A stretch of 64,000 nt of DNA from Leptolyngbya sp. FACHB-261 (GCF_014696065.1 NZ_JACJPL010000027.1:682001-746000), one strand, 5' to 3'. Numbered from the stretch's first letter, positions 52,685 to 61,830 are shown. Made by a program: numbers and translations. Notes: generated by a model from the sequence alone, not told the origin.

Positions 52685-54256
52685 TTAGATCTCTGGCAAC
52701 TCGGTTTCACAGAGATCCTTGAGACTGGGCATATCCATCACCGCCGCGTCGCTGGGGTTACCTCGCAACAAATGCTGCGTCAACAACAGCCCGGTAATGG
52801 TCCAGGTCTGGTAGAAGCGAGCTTGTAGCCCAACCCATAAACCCGTAGGACCATCAAAATACTCCGGCCAGTTTTGCTTGGGCAGACGCTTGAGCAGCAC
52901 CTTGTAGGAGTCCTCCAGCGTCATCATCATCACCTCGTGCAGCTCCCGCTGTTTGCTGCCTTCGAGGCTGTCCTGGCACCCTTGCTGGTTGCGGACCACC
53001 GCCAGGGATAAGAACCACAGCAGACAGGGCCAGTGGCCGCCGTTGTGATAAGACCAAGCCACATTCTTGCGGTCAAATCCGGTTTGGTTTTCCCAATCCA
53101 CGCCATCCAGAGGCGGATGGCAAATGCGCATTGGCATCTGGGCCATGAGTTCGTCCCGGTTCTGATAAATCAGCCGGAACAAGGCATGGCGTTGGGTGGT
53201 GTTGAGAAGTCCGAAAATCGCCCCCAAGCAGTTGCCGAGGGTGAAGAAGCGGAAATCAGGACGGCCTGTGCGGATATTTCCCAGCAAGTAGCCGCCATCA
53301 CGGCCTAGCCAGGTTTGCAACCAAACTGGCACGGTATCGGCGTTGATATTGAACTGGTTGGAGATCAGGTCGCCATACTGCTCGGTTGGGTGGCGGCGCA
53401 AAACCTGCACCGTACTAGCATTGACCCAGTAATATGTCAACATGTGGCGGCGCAGACGACGCAACCAGTCCAAGGTGCGCTTGAAACGGTCGATCATCCG
53501 GGCATCCTCACCCGTAGGACGACGTAGATAGGCCAAACGGTTGCCAGGCATCGACACTAGGCCGTGCTCAGAAAGCGCCAACCGGATCAGGCCAGCAGAA
53601 CTGAGTAGGGCACCATAGAGCAACACTTGAATTTCGAGCGGGGCTCCCCACACGTCCAAGGGCCGGTCAATCATGAACGCACCATCGGGCACGTGGAGCG
53701 TTGGAGCATCCCGAAACTGAGGGTGCAAAATCAGGTTCAGAAAACGACTGATGCCCTGCTGCACCGGCTCACTGGTCGCCCAGGCTTTGTCACCGGTGTA
53801 TTGAACGTAGATATGGGCGAGGATCGGCCACCAGAGCGTGGCATCCACAGAGCAGACACGCCCAATCGCTCGTTGACCATAGTCAGCCACAATGCGCCCA
53901 TTTTCCTCGAAGAAACTGGTGGGAAAGATGCCCGCAGTTTCGTCCCTGGTGCTCTGGAGCTTGAGAACTTGATCGAGGAAGTTGCGCACAATGTCGCCAC
54001 GACCATCTAGCAGGAAATAAATCATCGCCGGGATATTATCCCGAATAAAGATTTCGGTATAGTTCAGGTCAGGCTCAGCGGCTACCGACTGCCCTCCCCG
54101 GCGAATGGATCGGGGGATGGCAGCTAGGGTGCCGACCGGCTGTCCCTGAACGCTAACCAATGCTTTCTCGTACAAGAGCTCACGAGCCGTCTTGATAACG
54201 TCTGTCTCACGGCTCAAACGGCGTGGATCAAATACGGCAGTAATCGGCAGGTCCAT
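52685..54256 (-). CDS. GH100 alkaline/neutral invertase (second copy)
   Basis: This 523-residue protein is the tandem paralogue of the gene at 50682, with the same GH100 landmarks (FIRDNIPAMIYFLLDGRGDI, VPDGAFMIDRPLDVWGAPLE, PPLDGVDWENQTGFD and WSYHNGGHWPCLLWFLSLAV). Differences cluster in the N-terminus (DPRRLSRETDV versus DNRRLSRESDV) and in a few surface loops (SVAAEPDLNY versus ADISEPDLNY). Both copies are intact, so they may differ in regulation rather than chemistry. It starts at ATG 54256 with GGAAAG upstream. It is transcribed toward the first copy but separated by 400 bp, so each likely has its own promoter. Confidence 0.9.
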   Translation of the reverse strand: MDLPITAVFDPRRLSRETDVIKTARELLYEKALVSVQGQPVGTLAAIPRSIRRGGQSVAAEPDLNYTEIFIRDNIPAMIYFLLDGRGDIVRNFLDQVLKLQSTRDETAGIFPTSFFEENGRIVADYGQRAIGRVCSVDATLWWPILAHIYVQYTGDKAWATSEPVQQGISRFLNLILHPQFRDAPTLHVPDGAFMIDRPLDVWGAPLEIQVLLYGALLSSAGLIRLALSEHGLVSMPGNRLAYLRRPTGEDARMIDRFKRTLDWLRRLRRHMLTYYWVNASTVQVLRRHPTEQYGDLISNQFNINADTVPVWLQTWLGRDGGYLLGNIRTGRPDFRFFTLGNCLGAIFGLLNTTQRHALFRLIYQNRDELMAQMPMRICHPPLDGVDWENQTGFDRKNVAWSYHNGGHWPCLLWFLSLAVVRNQQGCQDSLEGSKQRELHEVMMMTLEDSYKVLLKRLPKQNWPEYFDGPTGLWVGLQARFYQTWTITGLLLTQHLLRGNPSDAAVMDMPSLKDLCETELPEI

Positions 54257-54613
54257 CTGCTTTCCGAGGGGGGCTATGGGGCAAGATCAAAGGCTGTAAT
54301 GCAAACGTTCAAAGGTCAGTGCCATGCAGCGCCAACCTTCAGAGAGGATCGCATTTCTCCTATATTAAAAACTCATCAAGCACTGTGCACAGACTTTGGC
54401 CCAGTCTCCACAGAGTCTTTAATAATGGAGGCAATAAGACTGTCTTCAGTCTCTCTTGGTTTTGTTAGGTCAAGTTTCCGTAAAATTACGGAAATATCTA
54501 TAGACAGCGTTCTTATACACCCCTAAACTAATGTGCTGCCTATCCCCATCGATACTGCCCGCAGCCCTAGGTTACGGTGATCTATCTCACTAATTAATTC
54601 AAGCGTAACCGAT
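54257..54613. other. Intergenic region with a perfect palindrome
   Basis: About 360 bp upstream of the second invertase. It holds the palindrome listed at 54475 and an AT-rich stretch; no gene is supported. Confidence 0.45.
54475..54494. promoter_or_regulatory. 20-bp perfect palindrome
   Basis: TTTCCGTAA (54475-54483), AA centre, TTACGGAAA (54486-54494) give 9-bp perfect arms. It lies 220 bp upstream of the second invertase start and past the stop of the SNase-like gene. It could be an operator or a transcription-ending hairpin. Confidence 0.5.
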
Positions 54614-55201
54614 TTATTGATACTGCCGACGAAATTCACTGGGGCTAATTCGCATTGGCTGATCTGGATTCCAGATGCCAAGCCCTAGCAAACGCGCTCG
54701 CTCCTGGGCACGTCGCAAGCGTTCCTCATACTTGAGATTGGGGGGACGAAGTACTGCCAGAGCATAACCTTCAGCAACTAATTTTTCGTTCACCAACAGC
54801 TCACCAACCCAGATGTAGGCCAATTTACGGCCAAATCGATCTTGCGGTTGCACGTCGAATTCCAGCAACACAGGCTGGCTTTGAGAGCGGACCGATTTAG
54901 GACCAATCAAATCGTCCAAAAATCGCTGTGCTTGCAAGCCCCAGGGCCGTTGTTCCAAATCCGGTGCATCAAGACCAATCAACTGCACTCGCTCGGTCAA
55001 GCCTGGTGTGGCCTGAGCACTGACAACATCCAAAGCCTGAGCATTAATCACGCGTTGCACCTGCACCACTTGGGTGGCATGGTCAGGGTCAGGACGCACT
55101 AAAGCTTTCTGACAAGCGGTCAGCCATAAACTCAGCCCAATTGCTGCAATGACCCAAAGCGCAACCGCTCGCCCAGGTTTCAGGCGGCTAGTCTTCCTCA
55201 A
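54614..55201 (-). CDS. SNase-like lipoprotein with degenerate active site
   Basis: This 195-residue protein has a lipoprotein signal (ALWVIAAIGLSLWLTAC, lipobox Cys30) and a thermonuclease-like (SNase) domain. Compared with the family signature RVVDGDTxxV ... VRLIGIDAPE ... FGR, the calcium-side DGDT reads NAQA (53-56), the first catalytic Arg reads Gln (VQLIGLDAPD, residue 73) and the Glu after DAP is Asp81; only the later Arg125 in DRFGRKLAYI remains. It is therefore probably not an active nuclease. It starts at TTG 55201, overlapping the ferredoxin stop by 14 bp, so the two are co-transcribed. The open frame reaches 55312, making the start uncertain. Confidence 0.65.
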   Translation of the reverse strand: MRKTSRLKPGRAVALWVIAAIGLSLWLTACQKALVRPDPDHATQVVQVQRVINAQALDVVSAQATPGLTERVQLIGLDAPDLEQRPWGLQAQRFLDDLIGPKSVRSQSQPVLLEFDVQPQDRFGRKLAYIWVGELLVNEKLVAEGYALAVLRPPNLKYEERLRRAQERARLLGLGIWNPDQPMRISPSEFRRQYQ

Positions 55202-55586
55202 GCGGTAGTCCAAAGCGAACCCGCCCTTTACCGAAGTAACGCCCAAATTGAAGTTCGTAGACCTCATCCTCGTCTTGGGTTTCGACTTCCAAATCTGAAC
55301 AGGGATAGGCAACGCATAACAACGCGTAGCCCTGCTGCCGTAGCCCTGGCGATAGTCCCATCGCCTCAGGTTGGTAAATTTCTCCCGCTAAAATGCGCAC
55401 AGCACAGGTTGTACAGGCTCCATTACGGCAGGCAAAAGGCAGATTTGCACCCTGGTTTTCAGCACTGTGCAGAATGTAGCGATCCTCTGGCACCTGAACA
55501 GTGTAATGAGTGTCAGCAGCTCGGTGGTGAATCTTGACTGTGTGAGTGCGTTTTGGCTCAGACGCCGTAGGTTCAATCGGAGGCAT
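55188..55586 (-). CDS. Plant-type [2Fe-2S] ferredoxin
   Basis: This 132-residue protein has the plant-type ferredoxin motif with Cys ligands C53, C58, C61 (ACRNGACTTCAVRI) and C91 (LLCVAYP). It has an N-terminal extension of about 15 polar residues and a C-terminal tail with acidic residues (FGLPLEED). It would pass electrons from photosystem I or a reductase to client enzymes. Two Rieske oxygenase genes lie upstream on the same strand after a 430-bp gap, and ferredoxins commonly feed such oxygenases, so it may be their donor; that is inference. It overlaps the SNase-like gene. Confidence 0.85.
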   Translation of the reverse strand: MPPIEPTASEPKRTHTVKIHHRAADTHYTVQVPEDRYILHSAENQGANLPFACRNGACTTCAVRILAGEIYQPEAMGLSPGLRQQGYALLCVAYPCSDLEVETQDEDEVYELQFGRYFGKGRVRFGLPLEED

Positions 55587-56014
55587 GGACTTTGAGCAGA
55601 AACCCTTTGCAGTCTTCTCATCCTAACGGTTGAGTGCAACTTAACGCTGCCTTGCACTCAATTGCGATAAAGACTGTCACGAAGACTGCTCAAAACCCTA
55701 CGTCGGATCCTGTTGTCACTCACAGAGCACTGTGGAGCTAGTGCTCTGTGAAAAACATCTTTATCCTGCCTGTTAAGAACTTGAAACCTGGAAGTGTTTC
55801 ACAGGATCCACTAAGCAAAACAAGTAGCTGAATAAGTCAACTTTGATTGCAAAATTCTGACCTTCAATACGGGTCGATTAAAGGCGAGAAACTAGCCGCA
55901 AGCTCAGTCGAATTTTGATCAGAAATGGAGAAGATCGAGCGAATTAAGATTTGGATACTGAGGTCGCTTACATAGACCCGTTGACGCCAAAATTTATTGA
56001 TAAGAAAAGTTTAC
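55587..56014. other. Intergenic region with a hairpin
   Basis: About 430 bp between the Rieske gene and the ferredoxin. CACAGAGCAC (55721-55730) and GTGCTCTGTG (55741-55750) are perfect 10-bp arms around 10 nt. With no T-tract in the minus direction it is not a standard terminator. No gene is seen. Confidence 0.5.
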
Positions 56015-57061
56015 TCAGGCTTTTATGACCTGCTCAAACTGACGCACAATCAGACGCTGCATCGCTAAGATCGCTGGATTGATTTCCACATAACGACGAT
56101 TGGGTTCGTTCTGGTAAGTTTGCTGCTCATCCTCCATCATCTCAATATCCTGCACAAGGAACTTCATCAGAACCCAATTCACGACAATAGAGCGAATCAG
56201 AGGTTTGAGCGGATTGAGAAAACGAGGAATTTTGACTTTAAAAAAGAACAGACCGAAAGAATGGCTCTCGTACTCATTGACTGGCATTCGCAGCAGATAC
56301 AGCCGGGAGAGATTGCCTAAAGAGCTGCGTAGGTGAGGGTAAATGTACTCGATAGTGATGCGCTGAGTTGTGACTTGGTTACCACGCTCGCTGAGGCCCA
56401 GTAGGGGTGCCAACCAGTTCTGATAAGTGACATCGTACTGAGCTTGAACTAGGTCAGGCGTTTCTTGAAGCTTCACCAACTTCGTGTCGTACCAAGCCTG
56501 ATGTTTGGCATGAAGATGTCCATGAAATACATCCATGGTGTTCTCGTTGCAGATAGAGAAGTGTGCCTTGAAATGTGCCTCTAGCAACACATCTAGCCAG
56601 CCATCCTCTTCAGCTTGAGGAACGTCGAGCACCATTTTTTGGTCCGCCAGTTCCGGGGCGCCAGGAAAAATCCAGATCAGTCCGTAGCGCTCCTGCACCG
56701 GATAGCTGCGGACTGATGCCCGAGGCAACTTTTGTCCCTCAGGTAGGTAGGGAATCGCCGCACATTCGCCACTGGCGCCGTCGTACTCCCAGCCGTGGTA
56801 GGGACAAACCAGATGGCAGCCTTGCACTGTGCCCTTGTGCAGGGATACCCCCTTATGAGGGCAGATGTCATCCAGCACATGAACCTGCCCCTGATTGTCT
56901 CGGAAGACCGCTAGCGACTGTCGCCAGAACACGACCGGTAGCACCTTCTCAGGTTGAAGTTGAGCGCTACGAGCAATGGCATACCAATGATTGGGGTTGA
57001 TCCCCACTTCACGGACAATGTTGCGGACGGTCTGATCTCTGAGGGCTGTCTCTAGTTCCAC
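56015..57061 (-). CDS. Rieske-type ring/macrocycle oxygenase (first copy)
   Basis: This 348-residue protein is a Rieske non-haem iron oxygenase. The [2Fe-2S] ligands are C67-x-H69 (CPHKG) and C86-x2-H89 (CPYHGW); the mononuclear iron site has Asp177, His180 and His184 (NENTMDVFHGHLH). The domain order is like pheophorbide a oxygenase, chlorophyllide a oxygenase and related cyanobacterial proteins, and the C-terminus holds hydrophobic segments (IRSIVVNWVLMKFLV). The open frame reaches 57106; the GTG at 57061 matches the start of the paralogue. It is a tandem copy of the gene at 57177. The substrate is unknown. Confidence 0.88.
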   Translation of the reverse strand: MELETALRDQTVRNIVREVGINPNHWYAIARSAQLQPEKVLPVVFWRQSLAVFRDNQGQVHVLDDICPHKGVSLHKGTVQGCHLVCPYHGWEYDGASGECAAIPYLPEGQKLPRASVRSYPVQERYGLIWIFPGAPELADQKMVLDVPQAEEDGWLDVLLEAHFKAHFSICNENTMDVFHGHLHAKHQAWYDTKLVKLQETPDLVQAQYDVTYQNWLAPLLGLSERGNQVTTQRITIEYIYPHLRSSLGNLSRLYLLRMPVNEYESHSFGLFFFKVKIPRFLNPLKPLIRSIVVNWVLMKFLVQDIEMMEDEQQTYQNEPNRRYVEINPAILAMQRLIVRQFEQVIKA

Positions 57062-57176
57062 GCTTGAGTTCCCTGGCTGCTTGCCCAGCGCATTTCTGCC
57101 CAGCATACTACCAAGGCCGTTTAACAGAGCAAGCTGCCCTCAACTACTCACCAAACTTGCTGAGGGAGTGATGATT

Positions 57177-58226
57177 TCAGCTCTGCTCGCTTGCCTGCTC
57201 AGCCTGACGGACAATCACACGCTGCATCGCTAAAACTGCTGGATTGATCTCGACATAACGGCGCTCAGGGTTGGTTTGGTAAGTCGATTGCTCATTTTCG
57301 TTCATATCTAGATCCTGCAAGAGAAACTTCGTCAGCACAAAGCGACGAATCAGGTAGCGAATGAGCGGTTTGAGGGGTTTGAGAATACCGGGAACTCTGA
57401 CTTTGGTAAAAAACAAGCTAAAGGAGTGACTTTCGACATCACTCACGGGGATTCGCAGCATATAAACCCGCGAAACATCGCCCACGACGCTACAAATGTG
57501 CGGGTAGAGGTATTGAATGGTGACCTGCTGGCTACTGACCTTGTCGCCCCATTTACTCAAGCCCAACAGGGGAGCCAACCAGTTGTTGTAGAAGACCTGA
57601 TAGTGCGCTTGAACAGTGTCTGACGTCTCCTCCAGTTTCAGCAACTTAGTGCCGTACCAAGCTTGGTAATTGGAATGCAAATGTCCGTGAAACATATCCA
57701 TCGTGTTCTCATTGCAGATGGAAAAATGCGCCCAGAAACGGAAATTCAAGACGACATCTAGCCAGTCTTCATCGCCATATTGAGGAATGTCGATCAAAGC
57801 CTTCTGCTCAGCCAGGGCGGGGTCCCCTGGAAAGATCCAGGCCAAGCCGTAGCGCTCCTGGACTGGATAGCTCCGGACCGAGGCCCGAGGCAGCTTTTGT
57901 CCTTCCGGCAGGTAGGGAATTGCCGTACAATGCCCACTGGCTCCGTCATACTCCCAGCCGTGGTAGGGGCAGACCAAATGGCAGCCTTTCACCGTGCCCT
58001 TGTGTAGTGACACCCCCTTGTGGGGGCAAATGTCATCTACCGCATGGATTTGTCCGTTCTGGTCTCGAAATACCGCAAGCGGCTGCTTCCAGAACCTAGC
58101 AGACAGGATTTTGCCCAGTTTGAGGTCCTGCGAACGGGCGACAGGATACCAGTAATTGGGATTGACGCTGGCTTTGCGGGCCGGATTGCGAGCAACTTGG
58201 CTCTCAAAAATTGTCTCTAATTCCAC
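57177..58226 (-). CDS. Rieske-type ring/macrocycle oxygenase (second copy)
   Basis: This 349-residue protein is the paralogue of the gene downstream, with the same ligands: CPHKG and CPYHGW for the [2Fe-2S] cluster and NENTMDMFHGHLH for the mononuclear iron. The two sequences align throughout; differences are many in the substrate-binding C-terminal half (for example VFYNNWLAPLLGLSKWGDKV versus VTYQNWLAPLLGLSERGNQV). That suggests different substrates or positions. It starts at GTG 58226 and is divergent from a fatty-acid-hydroxylase-family gene with 60 bp between. The gap to the next copy is about 115 bp, so they are likely one operon. Confidence 0.88.
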   Translation of the reverse strand: MELETIFESQVARNPARKASVNPNYWYPVARSQDLKLGKILSARFWKQPLAVFRDQNGQIHAVDDICPHKGVSLHKGTVKGCHLVCPYHGWEYDGASGHCTAIPYLPEGQKLPRASVRSYPVQERYGLAWIFPGDPALAEQKALIDIPQYGDEDWLDVVLNFRFWAHFSICNENTMDMFHGHLHSNYQAWYGTKLLKLEETSDTVQAHYQVFYNNWLAPLLGLSKWGDKVSSQQVTIQYLYPHICSVVGDVSRVYMLRIPVSDVESHSFSLFFTKVRVPGILKPLKPLIRYLIRRFVLTKFLLQDLDMNENEQSTYQTNPERRYVEINPAVLAMQRVIVRQAEQASEQS

Positions 58227-58286
58227 GCTGACTTCTCTGCCTTTTTGTGCCCAGATATTATCAGAAGCGATTTGTCAGGAGTGAGT

Positions 58287-58781
58287 ATGGTCTTTTTGTC
58301 TTTTGGTCTAGCCTTTGCCGCAGCGTTCGTGCTGGGCAGTTTTATCGAGTATTGGGTCCATCGCCTGATGCACGCTAATGCTCGCATCGGCAAGCGTCAC
58401 CGCGATCATCACCGTCGTAACGAGGCTCAAGGGGCTTTGCCTGAATTCAGAGACTACTTCGTGGGCACCGTATTTCTGATGCCCTGGCTCTACCTGGTGT
58501 CCCTGTCTGCCGGAACTGGCTGGCTATTGGGCGCCTTAAGCTATGCGCTGTTTTCAGCCTACGCGCATCAACTCCAACATGAGAATCCCATTGGCTGCTT
58601 TTGGATGCGTCGTTTGCCGGTGCATTACGTCCATCACAAATACAATCAGTGGCACCACAATTTCGGATTGGGTGTTGACTGGTGGGATCACGTCTTTGGC
58701 ACCTACCAGCTAGTGGAATGGGAAACCGAGCAGGAGCAAGCCAAGAGCCACTTGGGCCAATTTGAGATCCGCTGGTGGTAG
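58287..58781 (+). CDS. Fatty acid hydroxylase/sterol desaturase superfamily protein
   Basis: This 164-residue membrane di-iron protein has the His-rich motifs of the superfamily: YWVHRLMHAN, GKRHRDHHRRN, YAHQLQHENP and VHYVHHKYNQWHHNFG, with hydrophobic spans between. Relatives include CrtZ/CrtR-type carotene hydroxylases and fatty acid hydroxylases; at this small size and with HRxxH/HxxHH motifs it is nearer to small hydroxylases. The ATG at 58287 with AGGAG upstream is chosen over the longer open frame at 58245. It is divergent from the two Rieske genes and shares a 60-bp promoter region, suggesting joint control. Substrate unknown. Confidence 0.8.
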   Translation: MVFLSFGLAFAAAFVLGSFIEYWVHRLMHANARIGKRHRDHHRRNEAQGALPEFRDYFVGTVFLMPWLYLVSLSAGTGWLLGALSYALFSAYAHQLQHENPIGCFWMRRLPVHYVHHKYNQWHHNFGLGVDWWDHVFGTYQLVEWETEQEQAKSHLGQFEIRWW

Positions 58782-59138
58782 CCAGGCTATTTGGGCTTAA
58801 CCTTTTGCCCGCTTGCCCGTTTGCTTGCCTTAATGGTTTGCTATCTCAATTTGGCAGCAAATTTGACAGATTTTTGACTAGCTAGCCTATACGTTTGCTG
58901 CACGTTTGCTGGCTCACAATCATGCAGGTGAGCATAATTGCTGCTCCCCAGCAATTTGTGGAACAGGAAAGTTCAAAAGGTTCAAACTCTCAAAGACCCT
59001 CAAGGACACAAGAAACCCAGAGTGATCCCGAAGATCGAGTGGAAGCTTTTGTAAAAAAGGTTGCGATCTCAGATAACTCCCGACACAATTGCTGAGGTAA
59101 ATGCCACGCGACGGTGTCGCCATCTCCGGAGGGTTCCT
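58782..59138. other. Intergenic region before the glucan phosphorylase
   Basis: About 360 bp hold GTTTGCT-rich sequence, including the tandem ACGTTTGCTGC and ACGTTTGCTGG near 58890-58912. No gene is supported; GGAGGG precedes the ATG at 59139. Confidence 0.45.
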
Positions 59139-61724
59139 ATGCAGCCGATTCGTACCTTCAACGTTACGCCGGCTCTGCCGGAGCGTTTGGAGCCCTTGCG
59201 CAAGTTAGCCTATAACCTGCATTGGGTATGGAATGTCGAGACGACTAGCCTCTTCCGTCGTCTCGACCCAGACCTATGGACCTCCAGCCGCCATAACCCA
59301 GTTCTGATGCTGGGAACCATTAGCCAAGAACGGTTGCAGGAGGCAGCGGAAGACGAAGGCTTTCTAGCCCAGATGGAACGAGCCGCTCGCCAGTTTGATG
59401 ACTACCTGCAACGGGGCACCTGGTATCGCAAGCAGCGTGGTGTCAATGCTGCCGAAAACGAGTGCTACGCCTATTTCTCAGCTGAGTTTGGCCTGACCGA
59501 CTGTCTGCCTATCTACTCTGGCGGCTTAGGAGTCTTAGCCGGGGATCACCTGAAGTCAGCCTCCGACCTAGGGCTGCCACTGGTGGGCGTGGGGCTTCTG
59601 TACCAGAAAGGCTACTTCTCTCAGTACCTCAACGCCGATGGCTGGCAGCAGGAGCGCTACCCGATCAATGATTTCTATAATCTGCCCCTACATCTAGAAC
59701 GCAACCCGGACGGCTCCGAGTTGCGGATCTCCGTTGATTTTCCTGGGCGTCAAATCTTGTCTCGGGTTTGGCGAGTGCAGGTGGGAACCGTGCCACTCTA
59801 CCTGCTCGACACCAACATTGAACTCAATAGTCAGTACGACCAAGACATTACCGACTATCTCTATGGCGGCGACATCGACCTGCGCATCCATCAGGAAATG
59901 ATGCTGGGCATTGGTGGCGTCAAAATGCTCAAGGCGTTGGGGCTGAATGTGACCGCCTTCCACATGAACGAGGGCCACGCTGCCTTCCTCGGCCTTGAGC
60001 GGATCCGCACGATGATCCAGGAAGACGGCCTTACTTATGACCAAGCCCATCAGGTCGCTCAATCCAGCCAATTATTTACCACTCATACACCAGTCCCAGC
60101 AGGTATTGACCTGTTTCCAGTCGAGAAGATTGACTACTACGTCGGTCACTACGCCCAAGTCTTCGGCCTGCAAAAAGAGGAGTTTCACGCTCTAGGACGG
60201 GAAAACCCCAGTGACCTGAAGGCACCCTTCAGCATGGCTGTTCTAGCAATCAACATGGCGACCTTCATCAATGGCGTCGCCAAATTGCACGGCGTGGTCT
60301 CACGGTCCATGTTCAAGGGATTATGGCCTCAGCTACCAGTCACAGAAGTGCCGATCACCGCCGTTACAAACGGCGTTCATGCCCGCACCTGGGTTCATGA
60401 AGATACTCAGGACCTCTACGGGCGTTACTTGGGTCCTCGCTGGTCTGACGCTCCGCCTGAGGACGAACTATGGTCCCGCGTGAACAGCATCCCCGATGAA
60501 GAACTCTGGCGCAATCACGAGCGTTGTCGGGCTCGTCTCGTGGTCTTTGCCCGCGAGCGGTTGCAAAAACAACTACGCGACCGAGGTGCTTCTCCCTCTG
60601 AGATCGCCCAAGCCGGTGAGGTTCTAGATCCCTACGCGCTCACTATTGGCTTTGCTCGGCGCTTCGCCACCTACAAGCGTGCCGCCCTGTTCCTACGTGA
60701 TGTAGATCGCATCAAGCGTCTGCTCCTCAAAAAGGACCAGCCTGTCCAATTCATCATGGCGGGTAAAGCTCATCCCAAGGACATCCCCGGCAAGGAGCTG
60801 ATTCGCCAGATCGTTCACTTCCTACGCGACGAGGGCGTACGCGCCCGCATCGTCTTCATGGAAGACTACGACATGCACGTTGCCCGCTTGATGGTTTCCG
60901 GTTGTGATGTTTGGCTGAACACCCCTCGGCGCCCTCGCGAAGCTTCTGGAACCAGCGGCATGAAAGGTTCGATGAACGGCTTGCTCAACCTCAGTGTTCT
61001 TGATGGTTGGTGGGATGAAGCTGACTATGTCCGCACCGGCTGGTCCATTGGCAAAGGGGAAGACTACGACGATCCTGACTATCAGGATGAAGTCGAATCC
61101 AATGCGCTCTACGAGCTGTTAGAGAAGGAAGTCTGTCCCCTGTTTTACAACCGGGGCGAAGACGGCCTGCCTCGGGGTTGGGTCGCCAAGATGAAAGATG
61201 CCATCCGCCTCAACTCCCCCGTTTTCAACACCGCCCGCATGGTTCGGGACTACGCACTCCAGGGCTACTTTCCAGCCAGCGATCGCTACCACACCATGAC
61301 TGCTCAGAAGCACACCGCAGCTCGAGAGCTTGCTAGCTGGAAAGCCAAACTGTTCGACCACTGGTACAACATTCGCATCGAAGATATTGATATTTCGGTC
61401 GATGAGCGCAACCCAGCAGCTGTACCGTCCGACCTGCGAGTGGATCAAAGCGTTGCTGTGAAAACTCGTCTGAATTTGGGACCACTCAGCCCGGATGATA
61501 TTCAGGTCGAGCTTTACCAGGGTTCTGTCAATGAAACTGGCGAGATCGTGCAGGGCAAAGCAACCCCTATGGTTTGCCAAGGCACAGATTCTCAGGGCAG
61601 TAGTATCTACACCGGCACGCTGTCCTACACCAGCAGTGGTCTACACGGGCTGACAGTCAGGGCCTTGCCTCGTCATGTTGACTTGAGCAACGCCTATGAA
61701 CCTCGGCTCATTCTCTGGGCTTAA
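59139..61724 (+). CDS. glgP: Alpha-glucan (glycogen/maltodextrin) phosphorylase
   Basis: This 861-residue protein is of the alternative alpha-glucan phosphorylase family (GT35). Landmarks: LRKLAYNLHWVWNVETTSLF at the N-terminus, AYFSAEFGLTDCLPIYSGGL, FHMNEGHAAFLGLERI, and the PLP-lysine motif EASGTSGMKGSMNG about residue 600, with FARRFATYKRAALFLRD before it. It phosphorolyses alpha-1,4-glucans such as glycogen to glucose-1-phosphate with pyridoxal phosphate, feeding carbon release in the dark. The frame is open to 59061, but the ATG at 59139 has GGAGGG upstream and matches the family. A strong two-way hairpin follows. Length is normal for this branch. Confidence 0.9.
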   Translation: MQPIRTFNVTPALPERLEPLRKLAYNLHWVWNVETTSLFRRLDPDLWTSSRHNPVLMLGTISQERLQEAAEDEGFLAQMERAARQFDDYLQRGTWYRKQRGVNAAENECYAYFSAEFGLTDCLPIYSGGLGVLAGDHLKSASDLGLPLVGVGLLYQKGYFSQYLNADGWQQERYPINDFYNLPLHLERNPDGSELRISVDFPGRQILSRVWRVQVGTVPLYLLDTNIELNSQYDQDITDYLYGGDIDLRIHQEMMLGIGGVKMLKALGLNVTAFHMNEGHAAFLGLERIRTMIQEDGLTYDQAHQVAQSSQLFTTHTPVPAGIDLFPVEKIDYYVGHYAQVFGLQKEEFHALGRENPSDLKAPFSMAVLAINMATFINGVAKLHGVVSRSMFKGLWPQLPVTEVPITAVTNGVHARTWVHEDTQDLYGRYLGPRWSDAPPEDELWSRVNSIPDEELWRNHERCRARLVVFARERLQKQLRDRGASPSEIAQAGEVLDPYALTIGFARRFATYKRAALFLRDVDRIKRLLLKKDQPVQFIMAGKAHPKDIPGKELIRQIVHFLRDEGVRARIVFMEDYDMHVARLMVSGCDVWLNTPRRPREASGTSGMKGSMNGLLNLSVLDGWWDEADYVRTGWSIGKGEDYDDPDYQDEVESNALYELLEKEVCPLFYNRGEDGLPRGWVAKMKDAIRLNSPVFNTARMVRDYALQGYFPASDRYHTMTAQKHTAARELASWKAKLFDHWYNIRIEDIDISVDERNPAAVPSDLRVDQSVAVKTRLNLGPLSPDDIQVELYQGSVNETGEIVQGKATPMVCQGTDSQGSSIYTGTLSYTSSGLHGLTVRALPRHVDLSNAYEPRLILWA

Positions 61725-61780
61725 TCACCGCTAGCCAGTGGCTTAGCTAGCTGGTGAGAGCTAGCTACGTAGAAATCGGG

Positions 61781-61813
61781 AAAGGGGGACACTGCCTAGC
61801 AGTGTCCCCCTTT
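61781..61813. terminator. Long two-way terminator hairpin
   Basis: AAAGGGGGACACTGC (61781-61795) and GCAGTGTCCCCCTTT (61799-61813) are perfect 15-bp arms with a 3-nt loop. It lies between the convergent glgP and HD-GYP genes and can act for both. Confidence 0.85.
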
Positions 61814-61830
61814 AGGATTTGCTAGCTTTG

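Noticed and set aside
61119-61580. Minus-strand frame of 153 codons
   Set aside because: Antisense to the conserved end of the glucan phosphorylase.
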